20,283 nucleotides of DNA. It comes from a virus. The notes below the pieces were generated by a model. It was not told where the DNA came from. It made no database searches and was given only the letters and a program-made list of their open reading frames with translations. The stretch is from IMG/VR virus record IMGVR_UViG_3300047997_000096, positions 1-20,283 of that record. The stretch is one strand, 5' to 3'. A program made the translations under genes and the position numbers. Below are positions 1 to 8,260 of the stretch, piece after piece; positions within the stretch are counted from its first letter, which is position 1, and every line of letters starts with the position of its first letter.

Positions 1-797
1 ATATAATGCTCTTCAAATAGATTCTTCAGACCTGCAATGAAGTCTTCTGAAATCTCATTTTTGATACCGCGATCAACAGCAACTTGATTTTCTTCAAGCC
101 ACTTGGTGACTGCGTAGTTAAGGGTTCCGTTAACTTCTTCAGCGAGTTCCTTTTTAGAAACTTCAACTGCTTCAGCGAGTTGTGTGGCGAATGCTTCTTC
201 AAGTTTCGTCCACTCTTCGTTGAGTTTAGAGGTAACAGCAGCCTCAAAAATTGTCTTTGCCTTAGCAGCAAAGTCTTCGGTCAGTTCGGTGCCTTCGGTT
301 AGAGCGGCAACGTCTGCACTCATGTCTACCGACTCAAACTTAGGTTTGATGGGGTAGGTTACACTACCACCCATCTTAGTTCCGTAAGCGATTTCTGCGC
401 CAAAAGAAGGAGCAGTGCCATTAGGAAGATCGGTGTTAGATGCGCCACGGTTAGGTTCGCCAGAAATACCACCACCGATAGGAGCAGCTGCCTTAGCACC
501 TGGATTCTCATCTCCATCCTCATCATGTTCATGAGGAGTGGTGGTTACACTGTTGACTTCCTGAGGTGCTGCCTGACCAATGGCAACTCCTGGTTGAATT
601 GGAGCAGCATGTCCACTGGCACCTTCACCTGCTGATGCTTTCGCATTAACAGCAGTGTTGGATTGACCTGTGGCAGCAGCATCGCCAGGGAGCACAGCAG
701 CAGTCACTGTAGGCATAGGATCTTGACCTGCCTCAGAAAGAACCGATGCGTGCTCACTGGCAAACTCCTCAAATTTTTCGTTAAGCATATCTGACAT
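1..797 (-). CDS. 22: Prohead core scaffold protein gp22, C-terminus cut by window edge
   Basis: My reading of the minus strand gives an open frame of 265 codons from ATG at 797 to the window start, with no stop. It begins MSDMLNEKFEEFASEHASVL. A long Ala/Gly/Pro-rich, low-complexity stretch (about residues 30-140) follows, then an acidic, lysine-containing helical part (about 170-265) rich in Glu and Ala. This composition and the place directly after the gp21 protease fit the T4-like internal scaffold, around which the capsid shell assembles and which gp21 degrades at maturation. A purine run (GGGGAAA, about 803-809) precedes the start, and a late promoter box lies about 40 bases upstream. 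The major capsid gene should follow beyond the window. The assignment rests on gene order and composition because scaffolds are poorly conserved. Confidence 0.8.
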   Translation of the reverse strand, partial: MSDMLNEKFEEFASEHASVLSEAGQDPMPTVTAAVLPGDAAATGQSNTAVNAKASAGEGASGHAAPIQPGVAIGQAAPQEVNSVTTTPHEHDEDGDENPGAKAAAPIGGGISGEPNRGASNTDLPNGTAPSFGAEIAYGTKMGGSVTYPIKPKFESVDMSADVAALTEGTELTEDFAAKAKTIFEAAVTSKLNEEWTKLEEAFATQLAEAVEVSKKELAEEVNGTLNYAVTKWLEENQVAVDRGIKNEISEDFIAGLKNLFEEHY

Positions 798-837
798 CTG
801 AGTTTCCCCGTGTTCGTTGTTTATTTAATCTATTGTT

Positions 838-845
838 TATTTATG
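838..845 (-). promoter_or_regulatory. T4-type late promoter box upstream of gp22
   Basis: The minus strand reads CATAAATA here, seven of eight bases of the T4 late consensus TATAAATA. It lies in the short gap after the gp21 stop, about 40 bases before the gp22 start. A second, weaker TAAATA lies at 822-827. Late boxes are read by the phage sigma factor gp55 with the sliding clamp. The call rests on consensus and position only. Confidence 0.6.
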
Positions 846-856
846 AATTTAATTAA

Positions 857-1501
857 TTAGAGCGCGGAAAGAAAACGCTCAAACGCTTTAAGTGATGCTT
901 CTTCTAGTGCAATACGAGAAGAGTTATCGATTTCGGACTTGATCTCAGCAACTTGCTGTTCTCTAAGAATTCCGTTTGCCCAAACCCACTCTTTACCTTC
1001 CATGATTCCATTAACGAAAGCATCAGGTGCGGAAGGATCAGCAACGATATCTGCTGCAGTTGCAAGCATGAAGTCGTCCATGACATAGGATGCACTTTCC
1101 TGTCGGTCAATGCTACCCATTCCTCTAGAAGAAACGCCAAGTTTGACGCCTTCTCCTAAAAGAGATTTAGCGATGTTACCCATAGGAGTATCAAGGATTC
1201 TTGCCTTGCCCATGAAGTTTTTACCTTCTGCCTTCAATGATGTAATGCGGTGAGACACACGATCAAGGTTGACAGTAGGACCATCGGGGTGTCCAAGTTC
1301 TCCCAGAGCACGTCCTTTTGAAACATACTCTTCGTTATAACGACCTACTTCTTTTTCCAATACGGAGAAAGGATAGATGCGACCGTTACGGTTTTTGATC
1401 TCAGACTGCAGAAAAACACCTTCGATATAAAGGTGCTCCTTACCATCTTTTTCTTCGGTAAGAATCTGAATATCTTCGATGTTTTCTGTAATTAGTTTCA
1501 T
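857..1501 (-). CDS. 21: Prohead core protein protease gp21
   Basis: A 214-residue serine protease of the T4 gp21 family (T4 has 212 residues), which matures the prohead by cutting scaffold and shell proteins. The diagnostic segment ELGHPDGP is at residues 68-75, with the probable catalytic His71. LGVSSRGMGS at 121-130 holds the nucleophile Ser (Ser124 or Ser125). The N-terminal part contains the typical family segment NGRIYPFSVL (39-48), preceded by a beta-rich start. The start codon overlaps the stop of the upstream 56-residue gene as ATGA, indicating translational coupling, and a GAAGAAGA purine run lies just before it. It lies between the portal and scaffold genes, as in T4. The length and catalytic segments are intact. 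Confidence 0.96.
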   Translation of the reverse strand: MKLITENIEDIQILTEEKDGKEHLYIEGVFLQSEIKNRNGRIYPFSVLEKEVGRYNEEYVSKGRALGELGHPDGPTVNLDRVSHRITSLKAEGKNFMGKARILDTPMGNIAKSLLGEGVKLGVSSRGMGSIDRQESASYVMDDFMLATAADIVADPSAPDAFVNGIMEGKEWVWANGILREQQVAEIKSEIDNSSRIALEEASLKAFERFLSAL

Positions 1502-1668
1502 TCTTCTTCTTGTGTTGGTTCGTTAAACAAACTACTGGCAACTACTTTTTTGTAGTCATCAATTGCTTTAGATGCTTTACCAAACAAGAGATCATCAATC
1601 TTGTCTAGTGCATCTCCGCGTTTCTTATCTGATATAAGATTCACAATATCTACTACTTCAGAATCCAT
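1498..1668 (-). CDS. Small prohead-core-type protein between portal and protease (56 aa)
   Basis: A short frame that I translated from ATG at 1668 to TGA at 1498-1500. The protein starts MDSEVVDIVNLISDKKRGDA and ends with an acidic tail after SLFNEP. The middle reads like an amphipathic helix, with the pattern A-LxxIDxLLxxKAxxAIxxYKxxVAxxLF. T4 carries the small prohead core genes 67 and 68 at exactly this place, between 20 and 21, and short proteins with this type of helix are common at this position in T4-like phages. A role in prohead core or scaffold assembly is therefore inferred from position, not from a diagnostic motif. It has its own late box upstream and is coupled to gp21 by an ATGA overlap. 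No clear Shine-Dalgarno sequence precedes the ATG. Confidence 0.8.
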   Translation of the reverse strand: MDSEVVDIVNLISDKKRGDALDKIDDLLFGKASKAIDDYKKVVASSLFNEPTQEEE

Positions 1669-1690
1669 GGTAAAATGCGTTGGATCTAAT

Positions 1691-1698
1691 TATTTATT
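1691..1698 (-). promoter_or_regulatory. Late promoter box inside a small inverted repeat, upstream of the 56-aa gene and gp21
   Basis: The minus strand reads AATAAATA in the gap between the gp20 stop and the next ATG, about 22 bases before that start. The box is flanked by a perfect 7-base inverted repeat, ATCTAAT and ATTAGAT, with AAATA between the arms. It is one base off the TATAAATA consensus. It should drive the 56-residue gene and gp21. Confidence 0.6.
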
Positions 1699-1701
1699 AG
1701 A

Positions 1702-3369
1702 TTAAGATTTCTCTTTCTTTGGAGCAGCTTCCAACTTCTTCATTTCTCTATCAGCAGCGGCATCGTTTTCCGCAGATTGTAACTCTGGTTGGAATGCTTT
1801 GTTCTGTTGCTCAAGGTCAGTAAGCATGTTGACTTGAACAGGATCAATAGCAAGTCCAGTTTCAATATCTTGTTTGATCTGCTTATCAATTTCCTTATAT
1901 TCATTCTCAGTTTGCATGAGAATCTTACGGCGGATATATTCTGAAGAAAAATACTTGCCAACAAAAGGATCCATTTGAGTAACAAGAGTGATGCGTTGCA
2001 TCTGCATCTCTTGTTCCTTCAATTCATTGAAGTGATTGTCAAACAGGAAGTCGTATTGGATGTGCTCTTCCATGTCTTCCCAATCTTCAGGAGTAATAAT
2101 ACCCTTGAGGATCAGTTGAGTTCTCAGCATGTCATGGAACAACATCGCAAAACGCTTGCGGAGACGACCAATGAACTTGGTAAACTTCAGTTCATCACGA
2201 AGAATCTCTGTAGACTTACCAAGGTTGAATGCCTTGTTATCGTCTGTCAGACGAGAAGGTGGCAGGTTTAGGGAGTTGTATAGTTTCTTTTTGAAATACT
2301 CAACGTCCTTAAGTTCGCCAAGGTTCTGACCACCAGGCAGAGTTGTGATCTCAGTGCCACGACCACCCTCTCTACGAGGCAACCAGAAATCTTCAAGCAT
2401 ACTCATATGCTTTTTGTCATCGCGGACTTCTCCAGTCTGACCATCGTAAACTAGTTTGTTACGATAGCGAGACATGACATCACGCAAGTATTGTTCTGCT
2501 TTTACCTTAGGTAGATTACCTACATCGATGTAGAAAATTCTACGCTCAGGTGCGCGTGATAATCTGTAGATAACAAGAGAATCTTCAATCATTCTAAGTT
2601 GATTGAGAGACTTGATTGCCTTGTGAAGGAAACTCAAGTTCATCTTTTTATTCAAATCCATCACACCAGAAGTTGACTGTGCAATGGCATCAGCAGCAAT
2701 CTTGATACCTTCCTGGTTTGTCCAATCCATTGCTCCAGTAACGGATGGAGTTGAACCAGCAAAACCTTTAGGGTTGTAGATATAAAACTCAATATAATCG
2801 CCATAGTCATACTGCATTGCAGATCCCTTTTCCTGCTCAGTCTTATTGGGATCTGATCCTTTCAGTTTGTGTCTAACTTTTCTGACCTTGAGCGAATCCA
2901 TGTAGCGTAACTCTAGGATTCCTTTTCTTGGATTGTCAAGGTCAATTACTTTATGATAATGACAACGACCATCAACATACCAATTACGAATAATTTCGTG
3001 CGCGTTGGTATTAAAATCCATCATGCGAAGAATTCTATTGAACTCATCACGGATTTTTTTCTTAACTCCAGCACCTACTTCTAGGTTTGCTAAGTCTACT
3101 TCGACGGGTTTGTCGTCACCATCATTGACAACAAACTCATTTACAATTTCATCGATAGCAGAATCACATTCTGGATGTAGTGACATATCACGATATCTAC
3201 GAATGAGTTCATACTCATTTCGCGAATTTTGACCACCAGATGTATCAACATAGGTGCCAAAGTATCCACCAGCAACGGTGGATACAGATGCTTCATTGTT
3301 AGGAGGGACGGGGGACTGACCTTCCGCTCCCTCCTTCTTATTAATAATAAAACCAAATAGTTGACTCAT
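1702..3369 (-). CDS. 20: Portal vertex protein gp20
   Basis: A 555-residue portal protein of the T4 gp20 family (T4 has 524). It forms the dodecameric ring at the unique capsid vertex through which gp17 pumps DNA and to which the neck binds. The N-terminal part has the conserved segment LIRRYRDMSLHPECDSAIDE (about residues 55-75). The centre has the family segment around LRYMDSLKVRKVRH, and the later part SLNLPPSRLTDDN, typical of these portals. The C-terminus is charged, acidic and lysine-rich, from about residue 520. ATG at 3369 is the first start in the frame and follows a late promoter box. The long open frame and its neighbours gp19 and gp21 leave little doubt. No strong Shine-Dalgarno sequence is visible. 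Confidence 0.97.
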   Translation of the reverse strand: MSQLFGFIINKKEGAEGQSPVPPNNEASVSTVAGGYFGTYVDTSGGQNSRNEYELIRRYRDMSLHPECDSAIDEIVNEFVVNDGDDKPVEVDLANLEVGAGVKKKIRDEFNRILRMMDFNTNAHEIIRNWYVDGRCHYHKVIDLDNPRKGILELRYMDSLKVRKVRHKLKGSDPNKTEQEKGSAMQYDYGDYIEFYIYNPKGFAGSTPSVTGAMDWTNQEGIKIAADAIAQSTSGVMDLNKKMNLSFLHKAIKSLNQLRMIEDSLVIYRLSRAPERRIFYIDVGNLPKVKAEQYLRDVMSRYRNKLVYDGQTGEVRDDKKHMSMLEDFWLPRREGGRGTEITTLPGGQNLGELKDVEYFKKKLYNSLNLPPSRLTDDNKAFNLGKSTEILRDELKFTKFIGRLRKRFAMLFHDMLRTQLILKGIITPEDWEDMEEHIQYDFLFDNHFNELKEQEMQMQRITLVTQMDPFVGKYFSSEYIRRKILMQTENEYKEIDKQIKQDIETGLAIDPVQVNMLTDLEQQNKAFQPELQSAENDAAADREMKKLEAAPKKEKS

Positions 3370-3397
3370 CAGTCGTAAACAGATCTATTCCTAGAAC

Positions 3398-3405
3398 TAT
3401 TTATC
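3398..3405 (-). promoter_or_regulatory. Late promoter box upstream of gp20
   Basis: GATAAATA on the minus strand, seven of eight matches to TATAAATA. It overlaps the gp19 stop codon (TGA at 3406-3404) and lies about 29 bases before the gp20 start. It sits between CCTAG (3415-3419) and its complement CTAGG (3390-3394), so this box is also between the arms of an inverted repeat, though a loose one. Confidence 0.6.
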
Positions 3406-4021
3406 AACCTTCAACTAGGCGAGAATCACCGATGCCAGACTTGACACCAGAAACTCCGTTCTGAGTATCTCCAGTAACTACATTCCAGTAAGAATACTGG
3501 AACTCAACTGTGAACTCTTCGATCTGATCATTGCTATCATAAGCAAGATCAATCTGGGAGACGTTAGTTGGGAATCCATAGTGGAGATTATACTGACGTA
3601 GAACCTCACCAGATTCAGAAGCATTCTTCTCAAGTTGCTTTACCTTGAGAAGTCTGGTATAACCACCATCAGTCTCACTTGGAATGAACAGGGGTGAATT
3701 GTTCGTATCGTGTGAGTTGATTTGTGCCAACCACTGCTCGAAGTATGCACGGATCTTCATTTCTTTGTCATTGACAAAGGTTGCGGTCCATGTATCGAAG
3801 GTGCGGTCACCAGCGATCTTAACAGTTCTGCCACGAAAGGGAACTTCGATTACACCCAGATTGGATGCAGGAAGTGCAGCAGACTTACAAAGCAAGTTGA
3901 TCATGTCGGCATCGCCATCTGCTCCTGAAACTTCTCCAGGAAAAGCGATGTCAACCATGAACATATTAGGCTTGACGCCTTGTCCAATATCAGAAATAAA
4001 ATTGCTTAATTTAGTTGCCAT
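3404..4021 (-). CDS. 19: Tail tube protein gp19
   Basis: A 205-residue member of the T4 gp19 tail-tube family, which stacks as hexameric rings to form the inner tube of the contractile tail. The N-terminus MATKLSNFISDIGQGVKPNM, then FMVDIAFPG and the segment ALPASNLGVIEVPFRGRTVK (about residues 50-70), are typical. DTWTATFVNDKEMKIRAYFE follows at about 85-105. It is longer than T4 gp19 (163 residues). The extra length lies in the second half, between about residues 105 and 160, and at the C-terminus. It follows the sheath gene with a 45-base gap, which holds only a weak late-like CATAAACA (4046-4053) and an A-rich run before the ATG. Confidence 0.95.
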   Translation of the reverse strand: MATKLSNFISDIGQGVKPNMFMVDIAFPGEVSGADGDADMINLLCKSAALPASNLGVIEVPFRGRTVKIAGDRTFDTWTATFVNDKEMKIRAYFEQWLAQINSHDTNNSPLFIPSETDGGYTRLLKVKQLEKNASESGEVLRQYNLHYGFPTNVSQIDLAYDSNDQIEEFTVEFQYSYWNVVTGDTQNGVSGVKSGIGDSRLVEG

Positions 4022-4066
4022 TGTTTTCTTTTAGCCTCGTTTGATGTTTATGATAGGAACCTTTGA

Positions 4067-5974
4067 TCAGCGACCTACAACTTCACTGAAGGAAACTCCA
4101 GTTTTGGTTGCAGTAAATGTAACTGTGATGTAGTTGATCGAGCGGGTTGGTTTTACATAAACTTCAGCAACAAACTCGTTGCGATCAATAACGTCAGCGG
4201 TGTTGTTTGTCTCGTCACAGATAACGAGGTAGTCTGTAACACCTCTGCGTGCCTGAACCTCGGAGAGGTAGGAATTGAGTGCGCTAGAGAAACCAGCTCT
4301 TGTCGTTGCATCGTTCTGCTCGAAGAGAACGCCTTCTGCCAGTCTGCGTGCTCTCTTCTCAAGGTTAAGGAAGAGACGGCGAACGTTGATACGATCGAAT
4401 GCAGAAGGTGCAGAGAGTGCAGTCTTGTCACCAAACAAGGTAATGCCTTGTCCTCTTAGACCAACAACAGGATTGATACGTGCTTGATACAGCTCGTCTC
4501 TATCTGCTTTGTTAGGATTGTATGCCATCTTAACTGCGTTAAGAATGCCACCACGGTTGAGACCAGCAGGTGAATACCAATCTTCCTGGAGATTAGAAGT
4601 CTGAACGCAAAGACCAGCAACGTCTCCGTTGGTTGGGATGTAGCGATAGACATCATTGAAGCGATCATAAACATACTTGTAACCGCTGTCGAAGACAGCA
4701 TAAGAAGTAGAGGTCAGACCTGAGAAGAACGCCAGGGTGTTCTCTTTCTGTTGGGTGGAAGTTAGAGCGCCGCCAGAAGAAGCGATCTGGTTTCCTTTGT
4801 GTGGAGAAACGAATGCGACTGCATCCTTTCTTGATGCAGCAACTGAAATTACTTTAGTTGCTTTTGCTTTGGTATCAACTTCGCTTGCCATGGATCCACC
4901 CATGAGAACGAAATCGATATCGGTCTCTTCAGTATCAAGGAAGAGGTCCATTGCTTCGCCAAACTGACCAGATGTGTAACCTGATCCATCAGCACCAAAT
5001 CCAAGTCTGTCGTTGAATCCACCGAACTGAACGAATGCGCCAGCAGTTGCAGTTGAAGCAGTTCCAAGAACAATTGTTCCGCCTAGGTTTGCATCTGTAG
5101 CAGGAGCAGCACCTTGGAAAATGAATCTTGACTGTTCGTTGATTACAGACTTGTAGTAGATGTTGCCACCTTCTTCGTCTTTGGCATCAGTTAGTTTTGA
5201 AAGATATGTAAATCTTTCTACCAATGTTCCTTGAACTCTATCGATAACAGCAAAGTGAACTGCATCGCCAGAGAATCCATTGTCCAGTCCAAACTGAGTT
5301 GAAGCAGGGCGAGGTCCGATTGCCGATAGTGAAACACCTTCAACTGAAGTGTTCAGATACCAGTCTTTAGCAGCAGAAACTGCTACGGTTGCGCCACCGT
5401 CAGTTAGAACGCTTGCGCTTGTGATAGCACCGTCTGCTTTAACAACTAGTGCAGTCCAGTCGCCACTGATTACAGTTGCGGTTACTGCACCGAATGCTAG
5501 GGAATCTCCTGCATTCAATGTTACGTTAGCAGGATCGGATGCTAGAGTTACGATGTAATCAGCACCTGCGTCAACTAGAACTCCTACGAGTGAGTTGCCG
5601 TGAGTTCCTGCAGATCTTGCAGCAAAAACTTCAGCACTTCCCGTTCCGCCCATCCAGTCTTCTTCGTTCTTGATCAGAACGCCAGCAGCACCAGTCACTG
5701 CATTGAGTGCTCCACTACTTTCTGTGCGAACAACAGCGAGTCTACCGCCATAGTTCATGAACTCGGATGCAACCATCCAGTCCTCAGCATAAGATCCTGG
5801 TTCGCCGAATGTATCGACCAGTTCTTTTTGAGTATTAATGTTAACAATTTCGCCGATTGGTCCCTTAGCAAAAGATGAGGCGTGTGCAGCTCTAATAGCC
5901 AACGCACCTGTCACGACAGCATTAGTAAGGTCACGCTCCTTGATTAAAATTCCAGGCGAGACTTGACTTGCCAT
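4067..5974 (-). CDS. 18: Contractile tail sheath protein gp18
   Basis: A 635-residue tail sheath protein (T4 gp18 has 659), the contractile outer layer of the tail. The N-terminus carries SPGILIKERDLTNAVV and then the family segment RAAHASSFAKGPIGEIVNIN. The C-terminal third has the conserved sheath core: NRGGILNAVKMAYNPNKADR, NPVVGLRGQGITLFGDKT, then INVRRLFLNLEKR, and finally a C-terminal part typical of T4-type sheaths. Residues of about 145-215 are Ala/Thr/Val/Gly-rich and look like a variable surface domain inserted in the core. The start has the best ribosome binding site in the window: AAGGAG ends seven bases before the ATG. That fits the high copy number needed. The gene has its own late box upstream. 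Confidence 0.97.
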   Translation of the reverse strand: MASQVSPGILIKERDLTNAVVTGALAIRAAHASSFAKGPIGEIVNINTQKELVDTFGEPGSYAEDWMVASEFMNYGGRLAVVRTESSGALNAVTGAAGVLIKNEEDWMGGTGSAEVFAARSAGTHGNSLVGVLVDAGADYIVTLASDPANVTLNAGDSLAFGAVTATVISGDWTALVVKADGAITSASVLTDGGATVAVSAAKDWYLNTSVEGVSLSAIGPRPASTQFGLDNGFSGDAVHFAVIDRVQGTLVERFTYLSKLTDAKDEEGGNIYYKSVINEQSRFIFQGAAPATDANLGGTIVLGTASTATAGAFVQFGGFNDRLGFGADGSGYTSGQFGEAMDLFLDTEETDIDFVLMGGSMASEVDTKAKATKVISVAASRKDAVAFVSPHKGNQIASSGGALTSTQQKENTLAFFSGLTSTSYAVFDSGYKYVYDRFNDVYRYIPTNGDVAGLCVQTSNLQEDWYSPAGLNRGGILNAVKMAYNPNKADRDELYQARINPVVGLRGQGITLFGDKTALSAPSAFDRINVRRLFLNLEKRARRLAEGVLFEQNDATTRAGFSSALNSYLSEVQARRGVTDYLVICDETNNTADVIDRNEFVAEVYVKPTRSINYITVTFTATKTGVSFSEVVGR

Positions 5975-6011
5975 GTTTTTCTCCTTGGTATGTCCAAATT
6001 TAATCTAAAAT

Positions 6012-6019
6012 TATTTATT
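6012..6019 (-). promoter_or_regulatory. Late promoter box upstream of gp18
   Basis: AATAAATA on the minus strand, in the 85-base gap upstream of the sheath gene and about 38 bases before its start. AAAAT and ATTTT flank it symmetrically. With the AAGGAG ribosome binding site next to the ATG, this makes gp18 the gene best equipped for strong late expression in the window. Confidence 0.65.
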
Positions 6020-6059
6020 ATTTTGAACTCTTTGAGTGGGGAAACAATGCATGAACACA

Positions 6060-6287
6060 CTACCAGTCTGGATATACATCTTTTATAGGTCTACCTTTTT
6101 GTCTTGTCTTCAGCACACGTTCTATCGTGCAATCTTTACATTCATATGAGTATGATGAAGGAAGATCTCCCCTGACTCTTCTTATCAAATAGTAGTCATC
6201 TAACAAACTTTTAGTTTTATCGCATGTCCTACATTTTCTTTCCTTCAGAAGCAAATGATCTAATCTAAACTGATCGTCTAAGTTCAT
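6060..6287 (-). CDS. Small CxxC/CxxC zinc-finger protein (75 aa)
   Basis: A small protein with two CxxC pairs, Cys19/Cys22 (KCRTC) and Cys50/Cys53 (ECKDC), separated by 27 residues, and a basic helix after the second pair (ERVLKTRQKGR). The arrangement C-x2-C, aromatic segment, C-K-x-C, basic tail is common in small phage zinc proteins and in the zinc-binding part of some HNH or endonuclease VII-type proteins. No HNH catalytic His-Asn-His set is visible here, so no nuclease activity is claimed. The frame also has a GTG at 6299, but the ATG at 6287 overlaps the gp17 stop as ATGA, the spacing used throughout this genome, so I chose it. Its place right after the terminase suggests a packaging-linked DNA-binding role, an inference from position only. 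Confidence 0.75.
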   Translation of the reverse strand: MNLDDQFRLDHLLLKERKCRTCDKTKSLLDDYYLIRRVRGDLPSSYSYECKDCTIERVLKTRQKGRPIKDVYPDW

Positions 6288-7936
6288 CGGTAGTCCCACA
6301 TGTATGAAACATCTTCTTGTGTATCGCCATATTGCCAGACAGTTCCATCATCTACAAATCCTTCGTCACCTTCTAGACCTGTAGTGATAAATCCAAATGG
6401 TGACATATCCTGTTCAATCTGATTCTTTTGTTCTTGGTAGATACGTTGACGAACATCATTGTCTGTTAGTTCTTTAAAGTAATCTTGCTGAACTAACCAA
6501 GCAAAGATTACCATACACATTACCAAGTCATCATGGAATCCTTCATCAGCTTCAAAGGATTGTTTCTTCTGAATGAACGTGGTAAGTTCTGATATAATTT
6601 CGTAGTCATTGAAGATAAGTTTGTCATCTTCAATAATCTGTTTGAGGTTTGCACAACCAACCTTCTTAACTGTCACACTCATCTTGACACCAAGTTGTGT
6701 CTTGTTACCTGAGAATCCCTGACCAACAATTTGACCAGCACGTCCTCTCATAGCACACATAAGAACGTTAGGATATTCTAGATCATAGTTTAGAATAGAT
6801 GCTACACCATCTCCAACATCATTAACTTCACATAATACCCACGCATTATTATATGCTCTGGCAACGTCATTAATAACGTTAGGGAACAGCATAGGTTTGA
6901 TTTCATTATTTCTATACTTTCCTACAATCTTGTATGGCACTGTAGTAATATCATACACAATAAAAGCAGAGTAGTCTCCACCAATGCCACGACTTACGTC
7001 AACTGTCAGCAAGTATTCATTTTTTTCTTTTGGTTTCTCGTAAATATCGAGACCCTTGTTTCTAGTAATAGGTTCGTCAAATGCTAATGCTTTCAACTTA
7101 GCAGCAGAGATCAACGTATCAACAGATCCCAGAAACTCGCACTCAAATTCTTGCGTGAACTGACGTTGGGATGTGTTCTTAATAGTTTCTTCTTTCCACT
7201 TAGCGTCCCTTCCAGGAACCTGCGACCAGTGGACTTCATGATATGTGTAATCGTTTCTGCCATTAACAGCATCCTGCCACATCTTATAGAAGTGGTTCAT
7301 ACCCTGTGGGGTAGAAATGATAATTACTTTTGTTGATTTACCAGAAGTGATAGTAGGATAAACAGAGGCAAAGAACGAGTCAGCAATGTGATTTGGGACG
7401 AAAGCGAACTCGTCGAGAAAGATGATGTTAAACGACATGCCTCGGACAGCAGATGCAGATGTAGAAGCTGCCAATATTTTACTGCCATTCTCTAACTCAA
7501 TGTTACCTTTGTTCCATACTACCACGCCCTGCTGAATCCACTTAGGTAGATTCTCATATGCTGTAGCTAATCTTGCTAAAAGATCTCGCGCTGTTGATGC
7601 TTTGTTTGCTAGAATACCTACGTTAACACTATCGTTAAAAATGAGATAGTGTAAAAGATAAGACACAACAGTAGTAGACTTACCAGTCTGTCGTGGTAGT
7701 TTTGCAATGTTGAATCTGCTTTTATGAAACTTCCTAATCAACTCTTCTTGGAAGTCCCACATTTTAAATGGCACCAGACCTTCATCGAGTGAAACGATCT
7801 GGACATAAGTCTTAGTGAAATATATCGGATCGTTCTTGCACTTGATAAATTCTTTAACCTGTTCAGGTGTAAAGTCAATCTTGACGTTTGCTTTTTTTAG
7901 TAGCGGATTGCCAAGATAAATCTGATCGGTTGCCAT
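6284..7936 (-). CDS. 17: Terminase large subunit gp17, DNA packaging motor ATPase and nuclease
   Basis: A 550-residue large terminase (T4 gp17 has 610) that cuts concatemeric DNA and pumps it into the prohead through the portal. The N-terminal ATPase has the Walker A segment PRQTGKST at residues 81-88, Walker B IIFLDE at 171-176 with Asp175 and Glu176, and a coupling motif STPQG at 208-212. The C-terminal RNase H-like nuclease has its metal-binding acids at Asp313 (TVDVSRG), Glu370 (LCEVND) and Asp469 or Asp470 (FHDDL). All expected motifs are present, so the enzyme looks active. It is preceded by an exact late promoter box that overlaps the stop of the upstream gene, and it ends in an ATGA overlap with the small zinc-finger gene. 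Confidence 0.98.
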   Translation of the reverse strand: MATDQIYLGNPLLKKANVKIDFTPEQVKEFIKCKNDPIYFTKTYVQIVSLDEGLVPFKMWDFQEELIRKFHKSRFNIAKLPRQTGKSTTVVSYLLHYLIFNDSVNVGILANKASTARDLLARLATAYENLPKWIQQGVVVWNKGNIELENGSKILAASTSASAVRGMSFNIIFLDEFAFVPNHIADSFFASVYPTITSGKSTKVIIISTPQGMNHFYKMWQDAVNGRNDYTYHEVHWSQVPGRDAKWKEETIKNTSQRQFTQEFECEFLGSVDTLISAAKLKALAFDEPITRNKGLDIYEKPKEKNEYLLTVDVSRGIGGDYSAFIVYDITTVPYKIVGKYRNNEIKPMLFPNVINDVARAYNNAWVLCEVNDVGDGVASILNYDLEYPNVLMCAMRGRAGQIVGQGFSGNKTQLGVKMSVTVKKVGCANLKQIIEDDKLIFNDYEIISELTTFIQKKQSFEADEGFHDDLVMCMVIFAWLVQQDYFKELTDNDVRQRIYQEQKNQIEQDMSPFGFITTGLEGDEGFVDDGTVWQYGDTQEDVSYMWDYR

Positions 7937-7957
7937 AAAAAACTAGTTCACCACTAC

Positions 7958-7965
7958 TATTTATA
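7958..7965 (-). promoter_or_regulatory. Perfect T4-type late promoter box upstream of gp17
   Basis: The minus strand reads TATAAATA exactly. Its first bases overlap the TAA stop (7961-7963) of the upstream 99-residue gene, and it ends 22 bases before the gp17 ATG. This is the only eight-of-eight match among the boxes placed just upstream of genes here. Confidence 0.75.
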
Positions 7966-8260
7966 GGTCTCCAAATTGATCGCGCAGATCTTCCATTGTT
8001 TTTTTCTTTTGTGCATAAGCACCATCAATGAAACCAGAACGATATTCCCAAGTAGTTCCGCCTTCCTTTCCTTTTGATGGGTTGATACATTCCTCGTTGC
8101 CTAGTTTATTACAGACAAGACCAGCGAGGTCTAGTTCACTCTTGTCGTATGATGCGGCAGTGCCTCTAAACACATGCTTGCCGTTAATCCAAGTAGCACC
8201 ACATTTAGGACATTCTTTTCTCTCAAGTTTGAGACTAGACAGTTCCTTATCGTTGGTCAT
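7961..8260 (-). CDS. Conserved phage zinc-ribbon protein (99 aa), function unknown
   Basis: A 99-residue protein with CPKCG at residues 17-21 (Cys17, Cys20) and two further cysteines, Cys50 (GLVCN) and Cys58 (EECIN), which together can hold one zinc. After the last Cys comes NPSKGKEGGTTWEYR, then a short acidic helix to the C-terminus. Proteins of this layout, with CPKCGA, DLAGLVCN and CINP segments, occur commonly in marine T4-like phages near the terminase genes; their role is not known to me. The ATG at 8260 overlaps the end of the upstream membrane-protein gene by 14 bases. The stop codon lies inside the gp17 late promoter box. Confidence 0.85.
   Translation of the reverse strand: MTNDKELSSLKLERKECPKCGATWINGKHVFRGTAASYDKSELDLAGLVCNKLGNEECINPSKGKEGGTTWEYRSGFIDGAYAQKKKTMEDLRDQFGDL

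Noticed and set aside
84-302. Plus-strand frames opposite gp22, gp20, gp18 and the halogenases
   Set aside because: They lie opposite well-supported minus-strand genes, have no recognisable domains or ribosome binding sites, and look like shadows of codon bias.
4046-4053. CATAAACA upstream of gp19
   Set aside because: Only six of eight matches to the late consensus; gp19 may simply be read from the gp18 promoter.
6060-6287. Homing endonuclease (HNH) reading of the small zinc-finger protein
   Set aside because: Only the CxxC pairs are present; no His-Asn-His catalytic set can be seen in 75 residues.
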